A stretch of 64,000 nucleotides of DNA from a virus. The first letter of the stretch is position 1. Every line of letters begins with the position of its first letter. The notes beneath the pieces are model-generated. The model saw only the letters and a list, made by a program, of their open reading frames with translations, had not been told where the DNA came from and did not search any database. Below, piece by piece: positions 47,488 to 55,503 of the stretch. The stretch spans positions 1 through 64,000 of the IMG/VR virus record IMGVR_UViG_3300046665_000589; one strand, given 5' to 3'. The position numbers were made by a program, and so were the translations under genes.

Positions 47488-48537
47488 ATGGGTATCCAGC
47501 AAATCATCGAAGAATGGTTCAACGACCTGGGCATCGACATCAGCCTGCGCGACTCGCAGCGCCTGGCGGACGCCATCACGAAGGCCCTGCCGCCGGCCCC
47601 TCTCACCTTGCACTGCCCGGCCTGTCACACCTTGCACGTGGACGCGGGCGAGTGGGCCACGCGGCCGCACAAGACGCACCAGTGCCAGAACTGCCAGCAC
47701 GAATGGCGACCGTACGACTACCCGACTGTGGGTGTAGCGCCGTCAGCGCTGCCCGCCGAGGCGGCCTTCGACGTTATCGTTATTGCGGGCCAAGCGTACA
47801 GCGAGAGGCTTGCAGACCATGCGTATGTGAGGGGTGAGAGCGTCGCTGCTAGCGCACCGCAAGCATGCACCTATCCGAACTGCACCTGCATTGGTGGAGG
47901 CGTGTTTAAGTCGTGCGTGAAGGCCAGCGCAACGCAAGCGCCTGCCGCCGAGAGCGTCGATTGGATGGCGTTCAGAAAAATACTGCGCGACTACGCCGAC
48001 GAGAAAAACATGGATGTCGGCTCAGGCGATGTGATCCGGTTCGTCGAATCCCTGATCGACGCGGCGGTAGCACAGGTCGCGCCTGCGGTGCGCGAAGCCC
48101 CGGGCTATGGCCACCCCCTGCCGCTTAAGCGGGAGACAGACAAGCGCGAGGTGGTTCAAATTTGCGATGCTGACGGCCAGACGATATTCGAACTGAACAC
48201 GCACACACAGCGCTCGCTGGACGACAAAGCAGGACTGGCGGAAGAACGCAAGGCTGCCGAAGAATTTGCCGATTTCGTCGTTCAATCGGTCAACCGCGCC
48301 GCGCCTGCGTTGCAAGACGATAGCTCAATCCTTGCGCTGTCACTGGATGTTATGACACGCGCGCTTGACACCTTGGTAGGTGCTTGCATGGACGAGAACG
48401 GCAAGCCGAAAGCACCTGAGCGGCGAGAGCTAATGCAGGCACGCGGGTATCTGCCTGCCAAGTGCCGCCATGCGTTCGTGCGCACCACCAGCACCCCGGC
48501 AGACGACAGCCAGCCCGCTGTGGGAGGTGCGGAATGA
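47488..48537 (+). CDS. Hypothetical protein with zinc-ribbon, 349 aa
   Basis: GGGAGACATC precedes the ATG. The N-terminal CPACH and CQNCQHEW motifs (about residues 43-72) form a zinc ribbon of the kind seen in short phage proteins. A second Cys cluster (CTYPNCTCIGGG) lies near 127. The C-terminal half contains low-complexity linkers and modules reused in the 480-aa protein downstream (ending SQPAVGGAE). It is probably a mosaic built from small modules. Function unknown. Confidence 0.65.
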   Translation: MGIQQIIEEWFNDLGIDISLRDSQRLADAITKALPPAPLTLHCPACHTLHVDAGEWATRPHKTHQCQNCQHEWRPYDYPTVGVAPSALPAEAAFDVIVIAGQAYSERLADHAYVRGESVAASAPQACTYPNCTCIGGGVFKSCVKASATQAPAAESVDWMAFRKILRDYADEKNMDVGSGDVIRFVESLIDAAVAQVAPAVREAPGYGHPLPLKRETDKREVVQICDADGQTIFELNTHTQRSLDDKAGLAEERKAAEEFADFVVQSVNRAAPALQDDSSILALSLDVMTRALDTLVGACMDENGKPKAPERRELMQARGYLPAKCRHAFVRTTSTPADDSQPAVGGAE

Positions 48538-48824
48538 CCACGAAACCGAGCGACACCAACATCCTTGGCCTTCTGAGCAGCCGACGCGGCATGGTGATGC
48601 CGACTTACTTCATCAAGAACCTGCTGCGCGAACACTCCCCTGGGCTGCAAACGCCGTGGGTTCTTCGTCGGCTGAAAGCGCTGGAAAAAGCTGGGTACGT
48701 TCAGCGCGCGCCGACTACCTACGCGACCATGATCTGCTGGGAGCTGGTCGCACAACTCCCCACCCAGCAGGCAGACGACAGCCAGGCAGCACCACCAGCA
48801 CCGACCAACAAGGATAAGCCATGA
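48534..48824 (+). CDS. Small winged-helix-like protein, 96 aa
   Basis: Overlaps the preceding stop. Residues about 8-58 look like a winged helix (TNILGLLSSRRGMVMPTYFI, then LRRLKALEKAGYVQRAPTT), as in single-domain DNA-binding proteins. A Gln/Ala/Pro-rich tail (QQADDSQAAPPAPT) resembles tails of the neighbouring proteins. It is possibly a local transcription regulator. Confidence 0.65.
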   Translation: MTTKPSDTNILGLLSSRRGMVMPTYFIKNLLREHSPGLQTPWVLRRLKALEKAGYVQRAPTTYATMICWELVAQLPTQQADDSQAAPPAPTNKDKP

Positions 48825-50263
48825 CCGACAAGACCACCGCAGGCATCGACCTAGACAAGCTGCAGCGCTTCAACATGCGAGGCGGCCTGATGAATCCCGA
48901 GCCGTGGGGCCTGTACGTGCGCTATGAAGATGTTGCCGCTCTCATCCAGCAAGCCGCGCCCGATGAGCGCCGCAACATCGCCGAGGTCAAGCGCAGCAGC
49001 GACATGGGCCTGTCGATCCGATTCCTGTCGGCTCGCGCATGCTCTGCGTTTGAACGCTTTCTCGCCGAGCCTGCGGCCACCCCGCAGGCCAGTGCAATCC
49101 CGGCGCATGCGTGCGAAATAGGCCTTGCATCGGCGCCGGTCGTGTACTCCAAGAACGGCGGCCCCGACGAGGCCACCCAGCAAGCCGGGGCGGCTGTCGT
49201 AAGCGAAGCCTTCCTGACAGGTGCGCACGCCGAGTTCAGCGAAGCCCTGCCGCCTGGCAGCCTGACGAGTTTAGGCCACCGCCACGTCGTTAATGCGCTT
49301 CGCTCCGCGATCAGGTCCTACATCGAAGTCTCCCGCAGTTCATCCCTTGTGGCCACCACGGCAAGCGCGAGCGACGAGACCATTACCGTGCAGGAGGCAT
49401 GGGAGGCGGCCGGCGGCAACCCCGGCATCAAGGCGACGAAGCAGGAATTGCTGGACGCCCTGCGCGTCATGGATGAAGCCGTCGATGAGTGCGACGATAA
49501 GCACGGAAAGGCCCCCCAGCAGGCAGGGGAGGCTGTCGACCACAGCACCATCTGCCACGACTATAGCGACCCCACGCTGGCCTGCTCATCCTGCGGTCTG
49601 ATGATGGGCGAATCACGCACTCTCGGCCATATCAAGTTAGGCATCCTCGCCGTATCCCCTGCGGCCACCACGGCAAGCGCGAGCGATCGTGAGAAGTTCG
49701 ACGCAGCGATAGCCCGTGCAGACCGGCCCGGCGCTGAAATTCTTGCCGATGCTATGCGCCGCGCCCCAGCAACCAGCCGTAAGGCTACACCGCTGGGGAT
49801 TTCGGATGCAATGGTCGATGCATACCTTGCTGCACAGCGTGAGCAAGTGGAGCGGAAGGATAAGCGCCCGTTCGGTGTAGTCGACCCGCGCGCCGCATGT
49901 CGTGCAGGTCTCCGCGCCGCCCTCGCCCAGCAGGGAGCAGCACCCGGTCGCTTGATTGTCCAGCGGTACACCAACGATGGCGAAGGCAACATGCTGGAGA
50001 ACCCTGAGGGGGTATGGTGCTACTACCAAGATGCCGTCGCCCAGCAGGGCGCAGCACAGGCAGCGGAGGGGGATGCCGATCTGCTGAATTTCATGGACGG
50101 GCCTGATTTCGTAAGCCTGCATCAATATGTCAGCAGTGACAAACTTTTTATCGAGGTGCAACGCGAGAACCCGGACAGCAACCACCGAGCCGACACGGCA
50201 CGCGCGGCACTTGCCGCCGCCATTGCCGCCGCACCTGCAAGCCAGAAAGGAGACTGCAAATGA
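48821..50263 (+). CDS. Hypothetical modular protein with internal repeats, 480 aa
   Basis: Built from short modules separated by Ala-rich linkers. VATTASASDE and AATTASASDR mark two module joints, and a perfect 24-bp direct repeat (49351-49374 and 49663-49686, 312 bp apart) encodes them. One module has a CSSCG pair. Gln/Ala/Gly patches (QQAGEAV, AQQGAAP, QQGAAQA) recur. The layout suggests growth by recombination between repeated linkers. No function is recognised. Confidence 0.65.
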   Translation: MTDKTTAGIDLDKLQRFNMRGGLMNPEPWGLYVRYEDVAALIQQAAPDERRNIAEVKRSSDMGLSIRFLSARACSAFERFLAEPAATPQASAIPAHACEIGLASAPVVYSKNGGPDEATQQAGAAVVSEAFLTGAHAEFSEALPPGSLTSLGHRHVVNALRSAIRSYIEVSRSSSLVATTASASDETITVQEAWEAAGGNPGIKATKQELLDALRVMDEAVDECDDKHGKAPQQAGEAVDHSTICHDYSDPTLACSSCGLMMGESRTLGHIKLGILAVSPAATTASASDREKFDAAIARADRPGAEILADAMRRAPATSRKATPLGISDAMVDAYLAAQREQVERKDKRPFGVVDPRAACRAGLRAALAQQGAAPGRLIVQRYTNDGEGNMLENPEGVWCYYQDAVAQQGAAQAAEGDADLLNFMDGPDFVSLHQYVSSDKLFIEVQRENPDSNHRADTARAALAAAIAAAPASQKGDCK

Positions 50264-50430
50264 GCCCCGTACAACAGATCGGCAGCATCGACCACCTGCG
50301 GCACGGCACCTACTACATTTACTGGAACTGCAACAACGGCTGCTACGGCATCTCCCGCAAGGCCGCCGACCTTACCACCCACTGCGGCTACGTCAGCCTG
50401 GCCGCCCTGTTCGCCATGAAAGGCCTGTGA
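50260..50430 (+). CDS. Hypothetical protein, 56 aa
   Basis: Start overlaps the previous stop (ATGA). Rich in Tyr, His and Cys (HGTYYIYWNCNNGCYGISR), possibly a small metal-binding or beta-hairpin protein. Unrecognised. Confidence 0.6.
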   Translation: MSPVQQIGSIDHLRHGTYYIYWNCNNGCYGISRKAADLTTHCGYVSLAALFAMKGL

Positions 50431-50431
50431 C

Positions 50432-50698
50432 ATGGACTTCCTTTACGGTATGCCCGTCGAAGTGAATCCTATCTGCCAGGATGTGCCGCGCATGCAGGTC
50501 AGCGCCGAGTTCACCCGGCTCCAGCACCCCGATCTGGTCGCCAAGACCAACGCCTGGCTTAAAGAGTTCTTCGGCGTGCATGACGTCGTCTACAAGTTCG
50601 ACCACCCTGTCCTCGGCCAGTGCCTGGTCATGGGGCCGCGAACCTTGGCCCAGCTGAAAGCGCACCGAGCCAGCGCAGCATTTTTGAAAGGCCTGTGA
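50432..50698 (+). CDS. Hypothetical protein, 88 aa
   Basis: Spaced one base from its upstream neighbour, so translation is probably coupled. It has a beta N-terminal half and a helical C-terminal half (LAQLKAHRASAAFLKGL). Similar short coupled genes follow. No family found. Confidence 0.6.
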   Translation: MDFLYGMPVEVNPICQDVPRMQVSAEFTRLQHPDLVAKTNAWLKEFFGVHDVVYKFDHPVLGQCLVMGPRTLAQLKAHRASAAFLKGL

Positions 50699-50699
50699 C

Positions 50700-50939
50700 A
50701 TGCTCTACGTAACCCACATTTCCACCGTCGTCACGCGCAGCCGCCGCGGCCTTGGCACGCACATCCGCAGCCGCACCGTGGCCCGCGTCTCGACCCGCCC
50801 GTTCGACCACAGCGCACCGAAGCGCAGCTTTTCGCCGCAGGCTTGGGCAGACTTGATGCAGCGGCCCGACGTCATGTACCGCCCCAACAGCCGCAGCCGC
50901 TACCTGCGCGGCGAGCACCCACCCACCCTTCACCAATAA
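50700..50939 (+). CDS. Hypothetical basic protein, 79 aa
   Basis: A very basic protein (16 or so Arg) with repeated RSR-type motifs (VVTRSRRGLGTHIRSRTV and YRPNSRSRYLRGEHPP). It could bind nucleic acid. The start is one base after the previous stop. No known domain. Confidence 0.6.
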   Translation: MLYVTHISTVVTRSRRGLGTHIRSRTVARVSTRPFDHSAPKRSFSPQAWADLMQRPDVMYRPNSRSRYLRGEHPPTLHQ

Positions 50940-50948
50940 GGACCACCG

Positions 50949-51128
50949 ATGAACATCGACCAAGCAATCGCCCAGCTGGAGCTGCTCAAGCAACAGCAGG
51001 GCACCGGCGATCTGCCGCTGCAGGTGTACGTGCAGACCGGCGCTGACAGCTGGTTGTGGAAGAAAGTCCAGAGCATTGATGTCGCCAAAGTGCCTCGCAA
51101 AGGCCTCGTGGTGAACGTCGACTACTAA
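50949..51128 (+). CDS. Hypothetical protein, 59 aa
   Basis: An AAGGACCACCG leader. A helix (DQAIAQLELLKQQQGTGDLP) is followed by strands (LQVYVQTGADSWLWKKV and GLVVNVDY). This resembles small phage proteins of the type ALEALKK..GDLPV, but I cannot name a function. Confidence 0.6.
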   Translation: MNIDQAIAQLELLKQQQGTGDLPLQVYVQTGADSWLWKKVQSIDVAKVPRKGLVVNVDY

Positions 51129-51137
51129 GGAGGCACC

Positions 51138-51482
51138 ATGCCCGAAACCATCAAATCCAGACGGCTCGCCGACCCGGCCTACCACTTCCTGATCGCCGCC
51201 ATCACCGCGCACTTCAACGGCATTATCACGGATAACCGCTTCTGCGGACCACTCGAGGTCGAGTTCAAGTGCAACGGCGTCGAGCTGCCCTTCACTGTTG
51301 TGGTCGAGGACATCTACAACCGCTTCGACGCTGACGTCCAGAAGCGCGCGCTGGCGCTGGCCGAGCAGCTAGTCGGCGACGCCGCGCTGGACAAGCTGCT
51401 GCAAGCCTTGCAGGACGCCGAGCACGAAGTCACCGCGGCGCTGAACGAGGCGCTGGAACGGAGGTCCGCATGCAAGCCCTGA
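51138..51482 (+). CDS. Hypothetical protein, 114 aa
   Basis: AAGGAGGCACC leader. Helical with a beta insert (LEVEFKCNGVELPFTVVVED); C-terminal long helix, acidic and Ala/Leu-rich (LLQALQDAEHEVTAALNEAL). It overlaps the next gene by 13 bases. Unrecognised. Confidence 0.6.
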   Translation: MPETIKSRRLADPAYHFLIAAITAHFNGIITDNRFCGPLEVEFKCNGVELPFTVVVEDIYNRFDADVQKRALALAEQLVGDAALDKLLQALQDAEHEVTAALNEALERRSACKP

Positions 51483-51655
51483 AAGACATCAGCTGGCTCC
51501 TCTGGCTGCTTGTTACCGCCGCGATCGTATTCGAGACGATCGGCTGGCGCGGTCTGGTCCGTATGTTCCCGGAAGCCCGGCGCTGGTGGCAGCTGCCAGC
51601 CCAGCTGGCCTCGCTCGCCGCGTTCGCCGCGGTCGTCCTGTTCCACCCTTTCTAA
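51470..51655 (+). CDS. Small membrane protein, 61 aa
   Basis: Two predicted membrane segments, about residues 8-25 (SWLLWLLVTAAIVFETIG) and 44-59 (LASLAAFAAVVLFHPF), joined by a basic Trp-rich loop. It starts inside the previous gene with GGAGGTCCGC as leader. One of four small membrane proteins in the early cassettes. Confidence 0.65.
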   Translation: MQALKDISWLLWLLVTAAIVFETIGWRGLVRMFPEARRWWQLPAQLASLAAFAAVVLFHPF

Positions 51656-51664
51656 GGACCCACC

Positions 51665-52135
51665 ATGCACACCGACACCTACGGGCGCCACTGGCGCTAC
51701 CAGCCGCACCCCGACCACGACCTGTCCCAAGCCCTGCAGGTCAGTACGCGCATCGCCGAGTTCATCACCCAGACCGACCTGCGCTTCCTCGGCCACACCC
51801 CCCACCGACAACAGGAAGTCGACACCGACAGCGAGCCTTATCTGCTCAAGGACCGCAACGGCTGGACCTTGTGGGTCCGCGTGGACCACGGCCCGCTCGA
51901 CTATTGCATGTGGGACGACATCGACCCGCGCATCATCGCCCTCGCGATCGAGATGCACGGCAAGACCCTGGACGACCCGCGCGAAGCCAAGGCCTACGAC
52001 GCGCTGGTGCCGGCACCGCTGACGGTGGGCGAGGCTTGGGCCGAGTGGGCGGGCAAGCGTCATCCGATGCTCGACACCACGCACAACCGCAACATCTTCG
52101 AGGCCGGCTTCGCCGCCGGGGAGAAGGCCAAATGA
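51665..52135 (+). CDS. Hypothetical protein, 156 aa
   Basis: Leader AAGGACCCACC. It begins with a His/Tyr-rich segment (TYGRHWRYQPHPDHDLSQAL), then alpha/beta with KDRNGWTLWVRVDHGPLDYC and a C-terminal helix (NIFEAGFAAGEKA) like those ending many phage small proteins. No enzyme motif is clear. Confidence 0.6.
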   Translation: MHTDTYGRHWRYQPHPDHDLSQALQVSTRIAEFITQTDLRFLGHTPHRQQEVDTDSEPYLLKDRNGWTLWVRVDHGPLDYCMWDDIDPRIIALAIEMHGKTLDDPREAKAYDALVPAPLTVGEAWAEWAGKRHPMLDTTHNRNIFEAGFAAGEKAK

Positions 52136-52374
52136 ACGAGCGCCTGATTCCCGAGGGTGGCAAGAACCCCTACGCCGATCATCCCGGCTTCACCGCGGAC
52201 GGCTGTCCGCTGCGCTACACCGTCACGCAGCGCGGCGCCTACGGAGGGGTGCGCGGTGGGTTCGGCTGCGAGATGACGGGCGGTCACTGCCTGCCTGGCG
52301 AGCACTGTGCCAAGCGACGCGAGGACGCCGCCCGGCAGGAGGCGTTCGCGCAATCGGTGAGGTGGGCCAAATGA
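52132..52374 (+). CDS. Hypothetical protein, 80 aa
   Basis: ATGA overlap with both neighbours. It carries four cysteines in a pattern (CPLRY, then GFGCEMTGGHCLPGEHCAKR) that could bind one metal ion, with a helical C-terminus. Unrecognised. Confidence 0.6.
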   Translation: MNERLIPEGGKNPYADHPGFTADGCPLRYTVTQRGAYGGVRGGFGCEMTGGHCLPGEHCAKRREDAARQEAFAQSVRWAK

Positions 52375-52580
52375 AAGTCACCATCCAGCACTTCACCGGC
52401 GGTCCCTTCGCCCTGATCCAGCACGCCGGCAAGGAAGTTTCGGTCATGCTCGAGCCGTCCGTAACGCCGGCCGAGTCGCTGCGCGCCGAAGCCCAAGACC
52501 TGCGGGCCCACGCCGACAGGCTGCTGCATCGCGCCGCCCTGTACGAAATCGCCGCAACCCACCTGGAGACCACACCATGA
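52371..52580 (+). CDS. Hypothetical protein, 69 aa
   Basis: Beta N-terminal half (MKVTIQHFTGGPFALIQHAG), then one long helix (ESLRAEAQDLRAHADRLLHR). It overlaps neighbouring genes by ATGA. An in-frame ATG three codons earlier is less well placed. Unrecognised. Confidence 0.6.
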   Translation: MKVTIQHFTGGPFALIQHAGKEVSVMLEPSVTPAESLRAEAQDLRAHADRLLHRAALYEIAATHLETTP

Positions 52581-52744
52581 GCATCCTGCTGCTGTCGATT
52601 TTCTTCGGCCTGCTGATCGACGCCCTGTGCTGGCTTGCGATCGGCCTGGAAATGAAGCGCTGGCCGCGCTCGCGCCCTGTCGTCGCCTGGCCGTTCATCT
52701 GGTTCAAGCGCATCGCCCTGCGGCCGCGCGGGAGGTGGATGTGA
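52577..52744 (+). CDS. Small membrane protein, 55 aa
   Basis: One strong N-terminal membrane helix (ILLLSIFFGLLIDALCWLAI), then a basic Trp/Arg-rich tail (KRWPRSRPVVAWPF). Overlaps on both ends (ATGA, and ATGTGA with a GTG start next). Confidence 0.6.
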   Translation: MSILLLSIFFGLLIDALCWLAIGLEMKRWPRSRPVVAWPFIWFKRIALRPRGRWM

Positions 52745-52986
52745 ACCTCACCGACATCATCAAGGCTTCGGCCGCGCGCATGGCCCACGTCGACGTCGAC
52801 ATCAACAGCGGCCTGCCCACCGTCTGCATCTCGGCGCCCGGCGAGGAAGACATCTTCATGCAGGGCGAGGAGGCTGAGGCATTCATCGCTGAGGTGGGCA
52901 AGCTCTACGACGAGTCGGGCGACGTTACCTACGACGAGTGCGCCCTGCACGCGGCCGAGGCGTACTGCGAAAACCTTTGGAGCTGA
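52741..52986 (+). CDS. Hypothetical acidic protein, 81 aa (GTG start)
   Basis: The GTG start at 52741 overlaps the previous stop by GTGA, behind GGGAGGTGG. The protein is acidic (GEEDIFMQGEEAEAFIAEVG) and mostly helical after a short strand pair. An alternative ATG further upstream in this frame would overlap the membrane gene extensively. Confidence 0.6.
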   Translation: MNLTDIIKASAARMAHVDVDINSGLPTVCISAPGEEDIFMQGEEAEAFIAEVGKLYDESGDVTYDECALHAAEAYCENLWS

Positions 52987-52987
52987 C

Positions 52988-53272
52988 ATGACCCGCACCG
53001 TCCCGCCCAGCATCACCCGCGAGCAGTTCGAGGCGATCCGCCCGCTGCTCGAACGCCACAAGCGCGTCACGCGCCGCCGCAGCCACGACCTGTACGACGT
53101 GGTCAACGCCATGCTGCACAAGCTCTACACCGGCTGCGCCTGGCGCGCCCTGCCCGGCGACATCCCGTGGCGCACCGTCCACGAGTATTACTACCAGTGG
53201 ACGATGGCCACGCCCGACGGCAAACCCGGCCTGCTGCCGCAGGTCCTCAACACCTTGAAGGAGACTGTATGA
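52988..53272 (+). CDS. Orphan IS5-type transposase N-terminal domain (DUF4096-like), 94 aa
   Basis: Matches the N-terminal DNA-binding segment of IS5/IS4-family transposases: ITREQFEAIRPLLERHKRVT, then LYDVVNAMLHKLYTGCAWRA and LPGDIPWRTVHEYYYQW, aligning with the usual Y-x-L-R-T-G-C-x-W-R-x-L-P pattern. The DDE catalytic domain is absent, there are no inverted repeats, and the gene is tightly packed between early genes. It therefore looks like a captured DNA-binding domain used as a regulator, not a live insertion sequence. Confidence 0.78.
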   Translation: MTRTVPPSITREQFEAIRPLLERHKRVTRRRSHDLYDVVNAMLHKLYTGCAWRALPGDIPWRTVHEYYYQWTMATPDGKPGLLPQVLNTLKETV

Positions 53273-53502
53273 AGCCCTACACCGTCCTGCTGCTGCGCCC
53301 TGCCCGCCAGCGCGAAGACGACGCCCACCCGAGCGACTGGGTCTACCGTGCCTGGGTCGAGGCAGATAACCCTGATGACGCGGAAGTCGCCGCCTGCGAA
53401 AAGCTCGCCCGCGGCGACGAGGATGTCGAGCCCGCCGAACCCTTCGAAGTGGCCACGCTGGCCATCTACGAGGGCCACCTGTTCGACCTGTACCTGCCAT
53501 GA
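53269..53502 (+). CDS. Hypothetical acidic protein, 77 aa
   Basis: ATGA overlap with the DUF4096-like gene. A single alpha/beta unit (MKPYTVLLLRPARQREDD, then VEADNPDDAEVAACEKLARG), followed by strands FEVATLAIYEGHLFDLYLP. Small phage proteins with this strand-helix-strand order are common. Function unknown. Confidence 0.6.
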   Translation: MKPYTVLLLRPARQREDDAHPSDWVYRAWVEADNPDDAEVAACEKLARGDEDVEPAEPFEVATLAIYEGHLFDLYLP

Positions 53503-53518
53503 TCACAAGGAACCCACC

Positions 53519-53731
53519 ATGCCTACCAAGAAGAGTAACGAAGCCAAGGTCACACTCTGGACCGACACCATGAAGTCCGAGTTCAGCGGCACGATCAGCG
53601 GCTGCGTCCTCGAGATGTTCGGCTACATCATGCCAAGCAAGGCCAAGACCAAGACCGCCGCCGAGATGCGCGGGCAGGTGCTCAAACTGCTGCAACGTCA
53701 ACATGAGCAGCTGAAGGCCGTCGGCCGCTAA
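53519..53731 (+). CDS. Hypothetical protein, 70 aa
   Basis: Leader AAGGAACCCACC. A beta N-terminal part (AKVTLWTDTMKSEFSGTISG) and a basic helical C-terminal part (AEMRGQVLKLLQRQHEQLK). Unrecognised. Confidence 0.6.
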   Translation: MPTKKSNEAKVTLWTDTMKSEFSGTISGCVLEMFGYIMPSKAKTKTAAEMRGQVLKLLQRQHEQLKAVGR

Positions 53732-53754
53732 CCCACCACCACAAGGAAGCCACC

Positions 53755-54432
53755 ATGCACATCGACACCGAATTCGCCACCTCCGCCGTCGCCATCACCG
53801 TCGGCATGTCCATCCGCGACCACGACCCGGTCTTCGACTGGGCCAGCAGTAACGGCTGGGGCGGCATCGAGCTCTACCACGAGATCGGACAGCTTGCCGC
53901 CTTCTCGTGCGATCTGGCCAACAAGGTCGCCACCTGCCCCGACTTCCTCGTCACCGGCTTCCCCGGCGTGTACGCCTACGAGGTCGAGGAACCGTTAGGC
54001 GCCTGGCTGGCCGCAGCCATGCGCAACGGCAGGCTGCCGACCGGCCCCGAGACGCCGGCCCACCTGCTCGACTACGCGCCGGTCAAGCGCGAGCTGGGCC
54101 GGCTTGCGTACGAATTCTTCCGCAAGGCGCCGCACCCGATCCCGTACACCGATGGCATCATCTTCGAGCTGACCGGCTACGACCACGGCGAGCATGTCAT
54201 CGCGGTGCAGGTGGTGCCGGTCGTCGAGGACAGCGACCATAACGTGACCGCGCAGTTCGCCGGGCCCGACGAGAAGACCACCGGCTGGGCGATCTATGAC
54301 CGCCTGGCCGACGGCACCGCGCGCTGGTTCTCCGACCGCTACACGGAAGAGCGCGCGATGGCCGCCGGCTTCAACCGCGCCGCCGGGCTCGGCGTGGCGA
54401 TCGAGCCGCAGCCGTGGCGGGTGGCCAAATGA
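53755..54432 (+). CDS. Hypothetical protein, 225 aa
   Basis: Leader AAGGAAGCCACC. One of the larger cassette genes. The N-terminal half has IELYHEIGQLAAFSCDLAN and a GFPGVYAYEV strand region. The C-terminal half is beta-rich (DGIIFELTGYDHGEHVIAVQ), ending with a helix-rich tail. No motif of a known enzyme was found. The size suggests a stable domain of its own. Confidence 0.65.
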   Translation: MHIDTEFATSAVAITVGMSIRDHDPVFDWASSNGWGGIELYHEIGQLAAFSCDLANKVATCPDFLVTGFPGVYAYEVEEPLGAWLAAAMRNGRLPTGPETPAHLLDYAPVKRELGRLAYEFFRKAPHPIPYTDGIIFELTGYDHGEHVIAVQVVPVVEDSDHNVTAQFAGPDEKTTGWAIYDRLADGTARWFSDRYTEERAMAAGFNRAAGLGVAIEPQPWRVAK

Positions 54433-54749
54433 AGTGCCGCCCCGGCGACCTGGCGCTGGTCCTGCGCTGCCGCATTCCCGAGAACGTCGGCCGCTTCGTC
54501 ATCGTCGAGCGGCGCGCCGTGGAGGGCGAAGTGCTGGCTTTCATTGGCCGCAAGTCTGTGGTGACATCTCCTGGCGCCGATTGGGTGGTGCTCCCGGTGC
54601 ACGGCACGCTGACCGGGCGCGGGAGCATCAGCGGAAAGACGTTCCAGACGACGCTTGCCACGTTCAAGGACGAGGACCTGCTGCCGATCCGCCCCGAGGA
54701 CCCGGACCAGGCCGACACCACCGACACACCAACCGAGGAGCACGCATGA
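54429..54749 (+). CDS. Hypothetical protein, 106 aa
   Basis: ATGA overlap. An SH3-like beta barrel appearance (RPGDLALVLRCRIPENVGRF, then GADWVVLPVHGTL), like small phage and plasmid beta-barrel proteins, followed by an acidic Asp/Thr/Pro tail (PEDPDQADTTDTPTEE). Function unknown. Confidence 0.6.
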   Translation: MKCRPGDLALVLRCRIPENVGRFVIVERRAVEGEVLAFIGRKSVVTSPGADWVVLPVHGTLTGRGSISGKTFQTTLATFKDEDLLPIRPEDPDQADTTDTPTEEHA

Positions 54750-54967
54750 CCATCGACGACATCGTCGCCGAGTTCATCCGGCTGCCGGCGCCTGGCACGC
54801 CGGCAGCGGATCTGACCGACCGCGACAGGGTAGCGCTGGCACACGCCGCAGGCGTGCCCTGCGAGCTTGTGGTGGAAGGCTTGCAGGCCACGTTCCGCAC
54901 CAAGGTGCCGGTCGGCGTCGCCGACCGCGGTGACGGCGGCTATCTCGTTTATCGACTGGAGGAATAA
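54746..54967 (+). CDS. Hypothetical protein, 73 aa
   Basis: ATGA overlap. Helix-rich N-terminal half (TIDDIVAEFIRLPAP) and beta C-terminal half (FRTKVPVGVADRGDGGYLVY). It is followed without a gap by the next ATG. Unrecognised. Confidence 0.6.
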   Translation: MTIDDIVAEFIRLPAPGTPAADLTDRDRVALAHAAGVPCELVVEGLQATFRTKVPVGVADRGDGGYLVYRLEE

Positions 54968-55315
54968 ATGGAAGACCTCAAAACCCTGCTCGAACTCATC
55001 GCCCGCCTGCCGCAGATGGCCCTCTGGGTCGCCCTGGGCTTCTGGGCCTACAAGGTCGTCGTGATCGGCTCGATCTACGGCGTGATCCGCCTTGGCATCA
55101 TTAAGCTGCACAGCTGGCTGACCACGCCCAAGCACGAGTTGATCTACCAAGATGTGCGCCTGCTGCTCGACGGCGAGGTGATCACCGGCTCCAAGGATGC
55201 GCTGGTCGCCCAGCTGCAGCGCATCAAGCGCTCCACTGGCCAGTACGTGCATCCGTCTGACATCGCCTGGCTGCGCGAGGCGATCGACGAGAAACTGGCC
55301 AAGGAGCAGAAATGA
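54968..55315 (+). CDS. Membrane-anchored protein, 115 aa
   Basis: An amphipathic N-terminus, then a hydrophobic segment about residues 17-42 (MALWVALGFWAYKVVVIGSI and a few more residues), then a soluble helical domain (KHELIYQDVRLLLDGEVITG, then VHPSDIAWLREAIDEKLAKE). This is a membrane anchor with a cytoplasmic domain. Unrecognised family. Confidence 0.65.
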   Translation: MEDLKTLLELIARLPQMALWVALGFWAYKVVVIGSIYGVIRLGIIKLHSWLTTPKHELIYQDVRLLLDGEVITGSKDALVAQLQRIKRSTGQYVHPSDIAWLREAIDEKLAKEQK

Positions 55316-55494
55316 CCGACACCGACGTCCTGTTCCGCCACTACGACCCGAACGACTGGCTGTTCGACCGCACCGGCAGCACCCTGTTCATCGACGACCA
55401 GGCCTACGCCACCAGCGACCGCTTCAGCCCGGCCTTCGGCAGCTATACCGCCGTGCTGTACTGGCGCACCGGCTACTTCGGCTTTCACCCATAA
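55312..55494 (+). CDS. Hypothetical protein, 60 aa
   Basis: ATGA overlap. Aromatic-rich beta protein (FRHYDPNDWLFDRTGSTLFI, then AVLYWRTGYFGFHP). Unrecognised. Confidence 0.6.
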   Translation: MTDTDVLFRHYDPNDWLFDRTGSTLFIDDQAYATSDRFSPAFGSYTAVLYWRTGYFGFHP

Positions 55495-55503
55495 GGACCC
55501 ACC

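Noticed and set aside
52988-53272. A complete insertion sequence around the transposase-like domain
   Set aside because: There are no terminal inverted repeats, no target-site duplication and no DDE domain; genes on both sides overlap or abut normally.
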